A stretch of 64,000 nt of DNA from Heterocephalus glaber. Its lineage: Eukaryota > Chordata > Mammalia > Rodentia > Bathyergidae. The translations under genes and the position numbers were made by a program. Position 1 is the stretch's first letter. Each line of letters starts with the position of its first letter. The notes beneath the pieces are model-generated. The model saw nothing but the letters and a program-made list of their open reading frames with translations, ran no database searches and was not told where the DNA came from. Positions 22,697-33,869 of this stretch are shown here, piece by piece. The stretch covers positions 3,938,991 to 4,002,990 of the forward strand of contig NW_004624733.1 in assembly GCF_000247695.1 (NCBI RefSeq), read 5' to 3'.

Positions 22697-23042
22697 CATG
22701 AGCATTAGTCCTGATACAGAAACTACTCTGGAATAGGAAATACACAGCAGATATTAAAGCCCATCTCTTGGTGCGTCTGGGTAGGTCATGTAGGTGTGGC
22801 ACTGGTATTCTATATAGTCCCCTGACCCATTCTACTCTGGTATTGTTCCCCCCTGTTTCCTGACCTCCATTATCTAAGCGGCTTCACTCTGCCATGCTGT
22901 TTGACCCCGAGGTTTCTGCCTTGGAGCCTACTGACCATGTACTGAATCTCCTGACATTATAAACTAAATTGAGCCTTTTCTCCTTTTAAGTCATGGGTGT
23001 CCAATATTGTGTCTGAGCGACGGGAAAGCTTACTAACACACT
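22697..23042 (+). mobile_element. 3' LTR of the MaLR-like provirus
   Basis: Partner of 20793-21105 (shared blocks listed there). It ends with AAGCTTACTAACACA. It is slightly longer than the 5' LTR because of a block at about 22790-22850 missing or altered there. Confidence 0.75.
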
Positions 23043-23097
23043 ATATTTATTCTTGCTAGCAATTTGGTGTGCCTTCAAGCAGCAATTTTGGAGAGTG

Positions 23098-23545
23098 TAT
23101 TGGTTTCCTAGGGCCACCATAATAAAGTACTACAAACTAGGTGGCTAAAAACACCACAATTTCATTTTTACCCAGGCCTAGAGGCTAACTGTGTAAAAGT
23201 CAATGTGAGGCAGAACTATGTTCTCTCTGAAGTCTCACTTCTATTGAGGAATCTGTTTCATGCCTCTCTCTTAGGTTTTGGTATTGCTGCAATCCTTAGC
23301 ATCCCTTGGCTTAAAATGCATCACTTTAACCTCTGCCTCTGTCAAGGGAAGCATTTATCCACTGTGTTTCATATCATCTCTCTCTACAAGAATGTGTCTC
23401 TTCACTTACAACACTAACACATTCCAGGATGACCCCATCCTAACTTATTACATCTGCTATAATGTTATTTCCAAATGAGGTCACATTATATATTTTTGGG
23501 ATGGAGGCAGGAGTTACAATTCTATCTGTAACAGAAAGGAAGGCT
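23098..23545 (-). mobile_element. MLT1-type LTR (antisense)
   Basis: Opens with TATTGGTTTCCTAGGGCCAC and ATAATAAAGTACTACAAACT, the reverse complement of the common MLT1 end. The other side has TTATTTCCAAATGAGGTCAC, the reverse of the MLT1 start region. The middle is diverged. Two short open frames (23205-23478) are translations of this LTR. Confidence 0.8.
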
Positions 23546-24796
23546 TATGTTGGAGTAAGTGTATGGGGTTATTAGCTGCTCATTAGGCATTTTAATTTAT
23601 AGGTACTTTAATTTTCATAGTGCTGTTTTAATATTTGATGCACATTTATTTATTCCCTACTTCCTTTTACAAAGGACTGAAGGCAGTTTAAGCAATAATA
23701 TACACAGTATGATTGGCATTAAAGATAAATATAAATAGTACTAGAAAATTTAAAATATGAGTAAAATTAAGATGTACAGGTAAAGAAGAAACAATGGAGT
23801 TTGGGAAAAGAAAGCATATTGCTCAGCACAAGCTTGTGGGAAATTACCCAGATTAAAGCATGGTTATAACTCTCCATTCATTGGCCATGTTCGACTTTTT
23901 TTACCTCAGCTATGATAAAAATAACCTTACCTTTTATTCAGTATGGAACCATTCATTCAGGTTAAAGAGTAATTTTATAAGGGAATTTTACTCAGCTTAT
24001 TAGCAATATGCCTGACAAAAGATGTGTGTCCTAAATGATAGTAGTTAGTACTATATTAACTTTATGAAAACAGATGAAAGCAATATTTTCAACTATAAGA
24101 GAGTTCAGATTTGCCTTTAAGCTCCCTAGCAGCCAAAGGACAAAGAGTAATGTAATTAATAAGTAATCAGATGACAGGAAACACATTGGATCCTTAGAAG
24201 CAACAAAACTTTTGTGTTTAAAAATTTCCAAAGATATTTCACATGTCAAATGTCCTCTAGAAGTTTGAATTATTAGTGAAAATCTTTTCTTAAAAATGGA
24301 AATATTAATGCAGAAAAGTATTCAATATTTTAAGTGCTTCCTTATTATTTGGGAAAATTTAAAGTATATAAAATGAAAATATAAATCTTAAAGAACCAAG
24401 ATAGTTTTAATAGACTACCAGGAGGAAGGCATATATAGCTTTTATTATTCCACAAATAACACTCTGGCATTCAATTTTTTATAAAGATTAAATAATACAC
24501 TTTGAGATTTGAGGAGAATTTGCATAATAATCATGTTGACCCAATGGCAATTTATGTCATTTATTTCACTCAATTTATATGTAAGTTCCCATTATATCTC
24601 CTGTCTGTATTTAGGAATTGATAGTGAATAAAAATAGAGTAGCATTCCTGTCATCCTGATACCTTCTAGTAGGAGGAAGTAAAGGAAAAAAGAATTATAC
24701 AAGCAGATGTAAAGATGCATGAAAATACTATCTAGTCTGCTAGCCTGCCTGATGTTACTATAACAATCCAGAATAAATAGTGTGTTTCTTATGAGC
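23546..24796. other. unassigned AT-rich sequence
   Basis: About 1.25 kb with no repeat family or gene that I recognise. Confidence 0.4.
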
Positions 24797-25122
24797 AAAG
24801 TCAGCCTTCCATCTCTATAGGTCTGCATCTACGGGTTTAACTGACCTGGAATGAAAAATATTTGAAAAACATTGTGTGTGTACTGAACAAGCACAGATGA
24901 ATTTTTTGCTTATGCAATAAATTATATATGTAATATATTTTAGTACTTATATAGCATTTATATTGTAGTAGGTATTACAAGTGATTTTGAATATAAGAAA
25001 AGACATGTATAAGTTATAGGCAAACATTTTAACATTTTATATAGGGGTCTTGAGCATCTGCCAATTTTGGTAGCAAGAATGCTGAAATTAATCCCCCATA
25101 TATTCTGAGAGGGATGGCTATA
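24797..25122 (+). mobile_element. non-autonomous Tigger-type DNA transposon, family B copy 1
   Basis: The left end GTCAGCCTTCCATCTC and right end GAGAGGGATGGCTATA are imperfect inverted termini. Internal landmarks match a common mammalian Tigger derivative: GGTCTGCATCTACGGGTTTA, GTGTACTGAACAAGCACAG, TATAGCATTTATATTGTAG, TAGGTATTACAAGTGAT, GGGGTCTTGAGCATCTGCC, AATTAATCCCCCATATATT. There is no transposase. Confidence 0.82.
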
Positions 25123-25727
25123 TACTGATGACAGTAGCCTGCAGAGAGGGAGACAAGACTCCAGTAGTGTTGAGCATGGTCTCAGAACAGGGGCGCATGG
25201 TGAGCCCTGCGAGAGCCATGGAAGGACTGAAATAACATCAGAAGTTTACCATGGGAAGATGTGATTCTATTTTTAAATTGCACAGCCAGCCTGTGTGAAT
25301 CTACTTCCACATATATGATTTCTCTGAATTCCCAAGTTTGTTTATTATCTATTGTTTGGAGCTACCTATGATATGAAAGACAGGGTTTGTGGTAGTGGCA
25401 TCATCATGGCATCTTTGATGTTGACATGAAAGTAAAAACTATTCAAGAGTCATAAACTACAGGAAAAACCGTATTAAAATCCAAACTGCTTCCTACCATT
25501 TCTCTGGCTCTTCATAAGATGTAAATTATTTTCTAGAGCCCCAGGCTCCTGACATGTGACCCATGCCAAACTGTAAGGCGCATGACCCTCTTATTTCTCT
25601 ACCTCCATTTCTTCTCTCATGTGTAGTAACTGTGCCAGACAGCTGTTGAATAATGTTCTAAAGATGTGTATTAGGTCTGTTTGTTACATGATTCAATTTG
25701 ATTCTGATCTGATTTTCTCTCTGAAAA
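25123..25727. other. unassigned sequence
   Basis: A GC-richer patch at about 25130-25230 is followed by ordinary AT-rich DNA. No repeat or gene recognised. Confidence 0.4.
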
Positions 25728-28110
25728 ATCTTGGAGGTGAAGTAAGTTTATTTTAATTAACATATAGTTAGATCTTGTTTTTTGTTTATTTAGTCACTCT
25801 ATGTCTTTTAATTAGAGAACTTAATCCTTTTACATTCAAGGCAATTTTTGATAGGTTACGTCTTAATTATAGCCTTTCTATAACTTGATCTAGCTTTGCA
25901 ATACTTTTGTAGTAGTTTTTCCTTCTCTCTCTCTCTCTCTCTCACTCTCTCTCTCTGTCATAGTCTTTCTTGGTGGACAAATGAATTACTCTATGTTCTG
26001 TGGTAACCAGGAGGCTTAAATAAATGCCTTTTGATTATAACAAGCTATCTTGAAATGATAGAAACTTAACATGATCAAAAGAATAAGAGAAATAAAGGAT
26101 ATGAGAAAATACAAGAAAATTCTCCAGTTAAGTTCCATTTCTCCCCATATTTTGAGTTTCAGGTGTCTCTTTTTAAATCTTTCTGTATTGTTTATTGCTT
26201 AACACATTAACTGTTAATTAATTTTATTTATTTTAACTGTTTTGAGTTTACTCTTCACATTAAAGATATACATGGTTTACTCACCATGCTTACAATGTTA
26301 GAGCATTCTGAATTTGATTTTATAATTAGTTTTACCAGTAGGTTTTATATCTTCCTATATTTTCTCCTTTCTCATCTCTTTCTTTAAATTTGAAAAACTT
26401 CTTTAATATTTCTTGTAGAACAGGTCGGGTGGAGATGTATTTTGTGTCTAAGAGTCTTTATCCTTCCTTCATTTATAAAGAATAGCTTTTCTGGATACAG
26501 TGTTTTTTGTTATCGTATTTTTTGTTTGATTGATTGATGTTAATTGACTTGAATTGTTAAAATCACATGCCATTCTCTCTTGGCCTGAATAGTTTCTACT
26601 AAGAAGTTGACTATCGAACAAATTGGTGAAACACTATGTGACATTTGTTTCTTTTGTCTTGCAGTCTAGGAAATCTTCTCTAAGCTTCTTTATTGGGTCA
26701 AGGTAGCCCAAGATACCTCACCCATAGGTACTGATCTTTATTCAGAAATTGCTAGAGTTTGCTGAGCCATGGGCAGAGTCACTATGGATGGACCAGCTCC
26801 AGGCATGTGTGTTACACATGAGACCCTCAATACCTCCAAACTGTATCATACTCTGAGTCAATAGTCAGCCAAGACTAGCACAACTCTGGGTTAGTACCCA
26901 AATCTAATACTTTAGCCTGCCTATTTTTGAGGTGGCCTTGTGGCCCAGGAGGTATAATAGATGCTCAACATAATGGTGCCACATGTCTTGCCTTGGCACT
27001 AGAATTGTTCCAGAGGCTCTGATCACAGGCAGGTCTGGGATGGGAGACCATTAGGATCTTCCTAGTGTTTCCCCAGGCCAGGACCAAGTTCTAGTGCAAA
27101 GTGTTTGCTCACTACACCGTTCTACCCCCAGAAAATGGGGTTTTGCTGCACATTACACTTCTAGAGGTTGAATGGTGTTGATGATGCCAAACTGAGTCAT
27201 TTGTGAGTCTTACAGACATAAACACCTCATTTTCAGGGGTACCAAGGCTCGTGGCATAGCTGGTAGTGTTACAAGACCAAAACACACACATCTATTCCAC
27301 TGGAGCACACTTCTCTATCTAGTAGCAGGAAGTTCTAGAACATTGTGAGCACCGAGCTATGCTGTCCAAGGTTGAAGAATGGGTAGTAGAGATACTTTTT
27401 CATCCACCAAGACTGTTGCTATGTTAGGTCATACCTGAGTCTCAGAGCCCAGGGGCCTTCACAGTGATGTGAAGAGAGCAAGAATGCCCAGTTCTTCAGT
27501 GAAACTGGAACAGATGTGGTCAAAACTTGGGTCTGTTCCACAGGGAACCGTTTTAGTGAGGTCTGGTCTGTTGAGGGAGCTTTTAGTTTTTATTGGGTAC
27601 TTGCTCTTACTTTGGGAGGCCAGGCACTTAGCTGTGAGACTGACTTTCATGCCCTGCTCCAGGAGGTAAATTATTCCCACCCACTGTGCTGCCACAGTTG
27701 AAGGATGTATTGTGGAGGCCGTCTCCTTTCCACCTGTGCAAAGGCAACTCCAGAGCCTCAGTCCTGGTGGTAAAGGTTGTAAGGCTTTGTCTAGCACTGG
27801 CTTGCTCCATGGTGGACCTCACAATGGCTTTCAAGTTCTAAGACTTGGACTTAGTATTTTCTTCCTTTCCCAAGCAAGTGGTGTCTCTCCCTAGGCTGGG
27901 CTTTTTGGCAGTTGGGTAGGGTTGACATGGGGAAATGTTTCTTTCCTGCCTTCTTCAGAATGGCTTTTCATTTTGACATACTAAAAGTAGGAACTATGAT
28001 CTCGTTTCTTCCTTAGCTTTTGTGAAGGTACTTTGATGCCTCAAAATCTGTTCAACTTGGGGTGTCTGTGGGAACATTACCACTGGAGGCTCTTAGCTGC
28101 AGTCTTACTC
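25728..28110 (-). mobile_element. antisense 5' half of an old L1 (L1M-like)
   Basis: The first 950 bases carry antisense L1 landmarks: TTTTAATTAGAGAACTTAATC, TTTTACATTCAAGGCAATTT, GGTAACCAGGAGGCTTAAAT and TATTTCTTGTAGAACAGGTC. From about 26690 the sequence becomes clearly GC-richer, as the L1 5' untranslated region does, and stays so to about 28110. Overlapping open frames of 60-112 codons on both strands (27459-27894) arise from this GC-richer stretch and have no recognisable domain. A (TC)n run at 25927-25963 is internal. Subfamily and exact ends are uncertain. Confidence 0.65.
25927..25963. repeat. (TC)n tract
   Basis: CT dinucleotides with one CACT interruption, inside the antisense L1. 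Confidence 0.9.
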
Positions 28111-29008
28111 ACCTGGACAATTAAACAGTTTTTAAATGAACTCATCTGTCAGAAATATTGCTTCTTAAATTGTTAAAAGAGCATGCATACCACTTAAAAA
28201 AATAATTAGTTGGCTATGTTAGAACAAGGTATATATTTGAGATGTACAGAAAATTCACACAAATGGAAACACTGTATTTGGAGTTTTTTCAAATCTTCTT
28301 TTAAAAGAAACATGTTTTGCTGGTTGCTAAAATTTATTATATATTTAATCAACTATTTTGTACGTTCTTCAAGAGTCACAAGAATATGTTTAGTTTCTGT
28401 TTTTAATGAAATGTTTGACCCAGGGAGATTTTTGGACTCCACAGAGCAGTTAATCCTCTTCACCTAAGCCTGTATCTATGGGTAAATGTTTTTGCTAGAT
28501 GCTACTTGGAGAAAGTTAGAGTCAAAAAGTTATAATCCTCTGAAGAAATATCAGCGTCTATTTTCTACTTAACAGAAGAGGTTTTTTTCATGCATTTTAA
28601 AATGTTCTACCCAATTTTACTTTTAGAATATTCTGAAAAAATGTCATTTACAGATATGGATCACTTATTCTAACTCAAATTAACAGTTGTATGAACTATA
28701 ACTAAACCAAAAGACTTCTGGGAATTTTATTTTAAAGTATTCAGGTAAAACTGGACAGCACATGTCCATATCAGGTAATTTTTAAAGTTGGTCTTTTTCT
28801 CTCTAGTTCCTGCTACATTCAGAGCCTGAGGGCTGTCAGAATTTATAGGGCACCTTATTAACTGAGAACAATTCAAGTAGTTTTTCTTTTTGTCTAAAAA
28901 GCAGGAAAAGCATACCTAAGCAGAATCTAAAGTGAACCAAATTGTAAGAGATATATTTACCTACTGAAAAAATATGCTATTTTAAAATTCTTTAGAAGCT
29001 ACTGTTTT
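28111..29008. other. unassigned AT-rich sequence
   Basis: No repeat or gene recognised. An 85-codon open frame at 28210-28467 has no recognisable content. Confidence 0.4.
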
Positions 29009-29047
29009 AATTAAAATAGAAACAGTGTAATTAAAATAGAAACAGTT
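29009..29047 (+). repeat. 20-bp unit duplicated in tandem
   Basis: Two adjacent copies of TAATTAAAATAGAAACAGTG (second ending in T). A TATATA/ATACAT tract follows at about 29060-29110. Confidence 0.9.
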
Positions 29048-29110
29048 GGGATATATAAGTATTATATATATATATACATATATATATATGTATATGTACA
29101 TATGTATATG

Positions 29111-29813
29111 AATGCCAATGTTTTGCTATATAAGGGCAATTCTTGACTATTTATTACACAAAAGACATTCTGCCAGGCACCTGACCAGTTTGTCTCCCAT
29201 CTTCAGTTCACTGAAATAAAAGGGCTGTTCTTTAAGGCATCTTGTAACATAGCCCTATCACAGAGTTCGTGCTTTGCATTTGTTTTGACTCAGTGCATTC
29301 ATTGATTCATCACCACAATAGATGTGTTATAGGATTCTTACTGTCAGTTAAGCACTCTAAATGAAGACACTTTCTTTCAGTAAGATAAACTACCACACAG
29401 CAAAAAAAAATAAAAAATTGTTACTTAATTTCAGATACATATTTTTACTCTGTTTTTCTGTTTATCTCCTTTAGTTATAAATACGAAAACTGGAATAATT
29501 TCCTCTAGTTTGTTTTGTTTTATAACTTGCTATTCAATGTAGTAGTGGGGTATTAAAAATAGTGCTTCTGGAAATGTGAAATGAAAGAAAAATAGTTTCT
29601 CAATATGCTACGTGGAAGGATCACATGCTGCATAGTACGGTGATGAAGCACTGTGTGCTCTACGACTTGGAGATTCACAGTGCACCTCTATGTATTAAGG
29701 GCTCTGAGAGGTCTTGCTGTAAAAATACTTAATGTTTAATTTAACTTAATAGTGATCCAATAAATTTATTATTGTATGCTAATGTATTCAGGGGCTTCCA
29801 GTAATAATTTAGC
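29111..29813. other. unassigned sequence
   Basis: No repeat or gene recognised. Confidence 0.4.
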
Positions 29814-30155
29814 TACAGGTGGACCCTCACCTGCAATGGTTCAGCTTATGACTTTTCCACTTGATGGTGGTGCAACAAGCAAAACACATGCAAAAGAAAT
29901 TGTGTATAGAATTTTAAATTTTGATCTTTTCCTGGTCTAGTGATGTGTGGTATAATACAATGGTGCCTCAGTTTACAAACTTTTAATTCTTTCCACAATT
30001 CTGGAATTAAGTTCATGAACCAAAGGTACCACTGTACTCATTCACCATACTGGGCAATGGTAGTGAGCCTCAGCTCTCAGTCATCTACACAATCACAGGG
30101 AGGAACAATCATGTTCCACAGTGTGCTGTGTTGTTAAGCCATGGTGTCTGGTAGG
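29814..30155 (+). mobile_element. Tigger-type DNA transposon fossil, split by a MITE
   Basis: The left part has ACAGGTGGACCCTCACCTG, TTCAGCTTATGACTTTTCC and CTTGATGGTGGTGCAA, and GATCTTTTCCTGGTCTAGTG. The right part resumes with ACTGGGCAATGGTAGTGAGC, CAGCTCTCAGTCATCTACAC and GTGCTGTGTTGTTAAG. These are ordered landmarks of one non-autonomous Tigger-like family. The right terminus is not clear. It is interrupted at 29958-30034. Confidence 0.72.
29956..30036 (+). mobile_element. 81-bp Tigger-like MITE (TA to TA) nested in an older Tigger
   Basis: The termini are inverted: TACAATGGTGCCTCAGTTTAC at the left, and at the right the reverse complement of TACAGTGGTACCTTTGGTTC. TA dinucleotides at 29956-29957 and 30035-30036 are the expected target-site duplication. 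Removing it rejoins GTATAATA with CTCATTC, which fits the host Tigger. Confidence 0.85.
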
Positions 30156-30159
30156 TTTA

Positions 30160-30672
30160 TCAGTTAGGGTTCACTAGAAGGAAAGATTTTATATAAAATA
30201 TACCATAGAAAAGGATTTACAAAGTAGGCGAACAGTGGCCAGCTGTGGAGTCACTGGGGAAGAAGGTCAAAGGGTATCTGAGTCCTGGAGAGCTGGAGGA
30301 TCCAGTCAAAAAAGCCCACAGCCTACAGCTCCCTGCAGAGTGTAATGTGAGTCTGTATCAGAAAGCCAAAGATCTGCTCTGGAAAGCTGAACAGTTTCTG
30401 CACTGGGAGCTTAATGAACTAGAGACCAGTGTCCAAAGGCAGCAGCAGACTGTAGCTCCAGAAGCAGAAAGGGGCAAACTTCTGTCTGGTTTCCTTCTTA
30501 TTCCATCAGGTTACAGGTCTGTTGTTTGGTCCCACCCACATTTAGGATGGACCTTCCCTCTTCAGTTGTGGCTTATAAATTAATCATCTAGACACACCCC
30601 AAACTGTGTTCCGCTAATCTGCTAGGCCTTTTTAATCCACTCAAATTGATGCTGCAATTAACTATGGCAGTA
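30160..30672 (-). mobile_element. ERVL-type LTR (MLT2-like), antisense
   Basis: Starts with ATCAGTTAGGGTTCACTAGA, a typical antisense MLT2-type start, and ends near TCCACTCAAATTGATGCTGC, the antisense of an opening that reads GATGGTTAA-like with CAATTTGAGT. It carries a 112-codon frame (30245-30583) that is LTR translation and not a gene. Confidence 0.72.
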
Positions 30673-30975
30673 GGTTTAGGTATTTTAAATACGTTTTCAA
30701 CCTATAGTGAGTTTACTAGGATAAAATACCATCATCAATCAAAGAGTACCTAAATATGCATATTATCTAGCATGATGAACTTTACTGTATATCTATGCAG
30801 GACAGTGAGGAAATCTTCCAGTAACTTAGTCAAGCCTCCCAAAGGAATGCTTTACTCATTATAATTCACAGTCATCCAAATGACCTTCCTAGGATAAAAA
30901 CAGTATGATGATGATCTAGCCTCCCAGTCATTTAGCAAAGATATTGCTTTTCCTCTTCTCTTATGGAAACCTAGT

Positions 30976-31151
30976 GTGATGGTTAACTGATAGTGTCAAT
31001 TTGAGTACAAAACACACAACTAAATTGGATCAGCATAGTTCTGGGTATGGAAGACCCGCCCTAGGGAGGACTGTTGCCAAAATGGTATAAAAGGGGAATG
31101 AAGAAGGAAGGCTTCTGTTTCTTCCAAAGAGCTCCAGTCTTCACCTTCAAC
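30976..31151 (+). mobile_element. ERVL-type LTR (MLT2-like), left part
   Basis: Opens GTGATGGTTAACTGATAGTG and TCAATTTGAG, then AGACCCGCCCTAGGGAGG. A TATA-box-like TATAAAAGGGG lies at about 31086-31096, near where an LTR promoter would be. Continues at 32153-32330 after a nested L1. Confidence 0.75.
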
Positions 31152-32152
31152 TTTTTTTTATTCAATAAGTTTATTGGTACATTTTAAGTACACAATATGA
31201 TGACATTCATCATTGGGAATTTGTACCTTTACGTGATGTATCTTGGTTCTTATTTTTTTCCTCATTTCTCCTGCCCTTCCTTCACCCCCTCCACTCCTCC
31301 CTATTTACAAAGACTTTGCTTCCATTTTTTCCTTTTCTCATACTTTTTCCTTTCCCTTCTTTCCTTTTCCCCACCCCTTCCACTTCCCTTTCACCTTTGG
31401 ACCTTTCTTCCTATTTCACATTATCTATTATACATTTTAATCATCATTTACACTTTCATACGAGAGAAACTATTCAGTATTTACACATGTGTGTCCTATT
31501 TATTTCACTTAAGAGTATTGCCTCAATGTACATCTATTTACCACCTGTTCCTCAGACAAAGGTCTACTATCTGGAATCTATAAAGAACTTAAAAAAATCA
31601 GACCTCCAAAATTTAAAGTCCCAGTACAAAAATGGGCATCTGAAATGAACAGACGTTTCTCAGACAAAGAAATAGAAATAGCAAATAAACATATGAAAAA
31701 ATGTTCATCATCACTGGTCATTCAAGAGATGCGAATGAAAACAACACTGAGATTCCACCTCACCCCAGAAAGAATGGTTGCTATCATGAAATCAACCAAT
31801 AACAAATGCTGGTGGGGTTGTGGGTAAAAGGAACACTTCTCCATTGTTGGTGGGAGTGTAGATTGGTGCAACCACTGTGGAAATCAGTATGGAGATACCT
31901 CAAAGAACTAGGATTAGAGGTCCTATTTGACCCAGCTATTCCCCTGCTGGGGATCTTCCCAAAAGAATTTAAAAAATCATACCACAGCAATATATGCACA
32001 CCCATGATTATAGTGGCACAGTTTGTAATAGCTAAAACTTGGAAACAGCCCAATTGCCCATCTACTGGCTACTCAATAAAGAAGATGTGGGTTTTTAAAA
32101 AATATATAAAATGGAGTACTATTCAGCCATAAAGAAAGAGAAACTGGAGCCA
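31152..32152 (-). mobile_element. twin-primed (5'-inverted) L1 insertion
   Basis: The 3' part (31152-31547) lies antisense: poly-T, TTTATTGGTACATTTTAAG, GACATTCATCATTGGG, a polypyrimidine tract and TTATTTCACTTAAGAGTAT. The 5' part (about 31548-32152) lies in sense orientation: CTCAGACAAAGAAATAGAAA, ATGCTGGTGGGGTTGTGGG, GATTGGTGCAACCACTGTGG, AAATGGAGTACTATTCAGCC. This arrangement is an internal inversion near the 5' end. The target-site duplication is TTCACCTTCAAC (31140-31151) and TTCACCTTCATC (32153-32164), one mismatch. Open frames at 31197-31648 and 31645-32132 are L1 translations with stops. Confidence 0.93.
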
Positions 32153-32330
32153 TTCACCTTCATCTTGAACACCATCTCCTGGCTTCCAGCACAGACTCTT
32201 CAGCCTCCATCACAGACCCTTCAGCCTTCTGTCACAGATCCTTCAGCCTATGCTGAGCTCCAGGCCTTTGATCCATCAGATTTCAAGTATGCAAACAGAC
32301 CTTTTGCACTCTTCCAAACTTGACTTTGTA
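32153..32330 (+). mobile_element. ERVL-type LTR (MLT2-like), right part, with 22-bp tandem repeat
   Basis: Continues the LTR interrupted by the L1. Three tandem units of 21-22 bases occur at 32190-32210, 32211-32232 and 32233-32253, each containing CACAGA then CTTCAGCC. The right end is near 32330 and approximate. Confidence 0.7.
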
Positions 32331-32340
32331 AGATTTGTAA

Positions 32341-32427
32341 TTTTTTTTTGCTTTTGTTTTTTAAGAAAGTCTTCCTATGTAGTTCAGGCTGGACTGAATT
32401 CACTATGTGTACCCCAGACCAAATTCT
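32341..32427 (-). mobile_element. truncated B1 SINE (antisense)
   Basis: T run, then CCTATGTAGTTCAGGCTGGA and CACTATGTGTACCCCAGACC, two copies of the same B1 core, matching the 29-bp duplication seen at 21777. The left B1 half is missing. Confidence 0.75.
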
Positions 32428-33156
32428 TATATATTTGTATATTTTGCATTAAATCTATTTCTCTAGTAAGCACTAAATGATATACCTAGTATGCTATTAG
32501 TAGAAGAAGTTGGATGAGTAGGATCAAGGAGTAGTCACAGATTTAGTCCCCTAAAAAAGAGTGTTAACTGGATGATTAGCCATAAACTAGGCAGCCTTGC
32601 TCCAAGATATCTTAGAGGTTTCTGGTCAGTCTGGACAGTTTTCAAATCATAGGTCATCCTGTTTTGTGCATGTGACTTATTCCTCTCCACATAGCTGATT
32701 AGACTAAGGATTGACAATTGATTTGAAATCAGACTTTTTATTTATTACATGTTAAATTACTACATTTACAAAGTCACTATTTGAGTCATCTATTCTTTAA
32801 ATCGGCCTAGCTGTCTTCCATGTCTTTGAAAGTACTTCAGAACAATCATGTCCATTTTAATCACTTGATACAACTTATGAAATAACACTATGTGGCTAGT
32901 GTTAACACTCATTAGTACCTAAGGTTCAGTAAATTTCCCAAGTATGGGTGAAAGATTGGAAGATTCAAAGTCTGATTTGTTCAACATTCAGGCCAAAGCT
33001 TCTTTGATGTGTCCAGATCTTTGTTTCTTACTATACATCCAAGGTAGAATAAAGAATTACTGTCTCCATGATTTTTCAGATTGGGGTTTCTACGCCAGAG
33101 AGATTTTTGTTCAGTATTGTAGATGCTCTTGTGTTCCTCTGATTTTTCTGTCTGAG
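32428..33156. other. unassigned sequence
   Basis: No recognised repeat or gene. Short open frames only. Confidence 0.4.
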
Positions 33157-33166
33157 AAATAGTCAT

Positions 33167-33331
33167 CATGAGTCTGACATGGTAGCATTCATCTGTAATG
33201 CCAGAACTCAGGAGGCAGTAAAATTGCTACAAGTTCAAGGGCAGCAAAAGCTCACAGTGAGTTAAAGGGCAGCCTGGGATACATAGCAAGAAACAACAAC
33301 AACAATAACAACAACAACAACAACAAACCAA
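33167..33331 (+). mobile_element. B1 SINE with (AAC)n tail and target-site duplication
   Basis: Degraded B1: GACATGGTAGCATTCATCTG, GCCAGAACTCAGGAGG, then a duplicated core (CAAGGGCAGC and AAAGGGCAGCCTGGGATAC) and a 40-base (AAC)n tail. AAATAGTCAT flanks it (33157-33166 and 33332-33341). Confidence 0.87.
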
Positions 33332-33341
33332 AAATAGTCAT

Positions 33342-33869
33342 TGGAATTTAAATGAAAATCAATGCTACCTCTACTGATCTTGGCCTGATGTACACAAACA
33401 AGGAATAGTTGTTAGGGAATTGATTGACCTCTATCTTATTTGAGTTTAAGGATAAATTTCATTTATTCTTTACATTTACTGAGATCCTGTTTATGGCTTA
33501 AAATTGCCTTTATGGCATTATTGACTTATGCAGATTCACTATTGGGGAGAGAAGATAACAGTAATGCTTAATAGTGTTTTCTTCCTTCCTCTGGATGAGA
33601 AATAACCACTCCAAAAAAAGTTTTATCTGTACAGATTTAAGTTGTTAGTCTTCACCTGAAATAAAATATCAACCCTAAAAATGCATTTGCTCTGTATGCC
33701 TCTTTTCAAAGTGATTTTGCCTTCTCTTCCTCTGTATTATATGTTAGTCATCATCATTAATATTTATGCATTAAGTGGAGGATTTTCTTACAGAGAATCT
33801 ATTGTATTATTAGTCAAAGTTCATAATTAATACTAGGGTTCATTTTTTTGCATTGAAATTCCATACGAT
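33342..33869. other. unassigned AT-rich sequence
   Basis: No repeat or gene recognised. Confidence 0.4.

Noticed and set aside
27459..27834. 112-codon minus-strand frame with several overlapping frames on both strands
   Set aside because: Overlap on both strands and continuity with antisense L1 landmarks suggest a GC-richer L1 5' region; no domain is seen.
30245..30583. 112-codon frame rich in Glu/Gln, resembling a small protein
   Set aside because: It lies wholly within the antisense ERVL-type LTR (30160-30672).
31197..31648. Overlapping Phe/Ser/Pro-rich frames of 65-128 codons
   Set aside because: They are translations of the antisense L1 3' polypyrimidine tract; the same peptides recur at 45078-45335 and 54777-54965.
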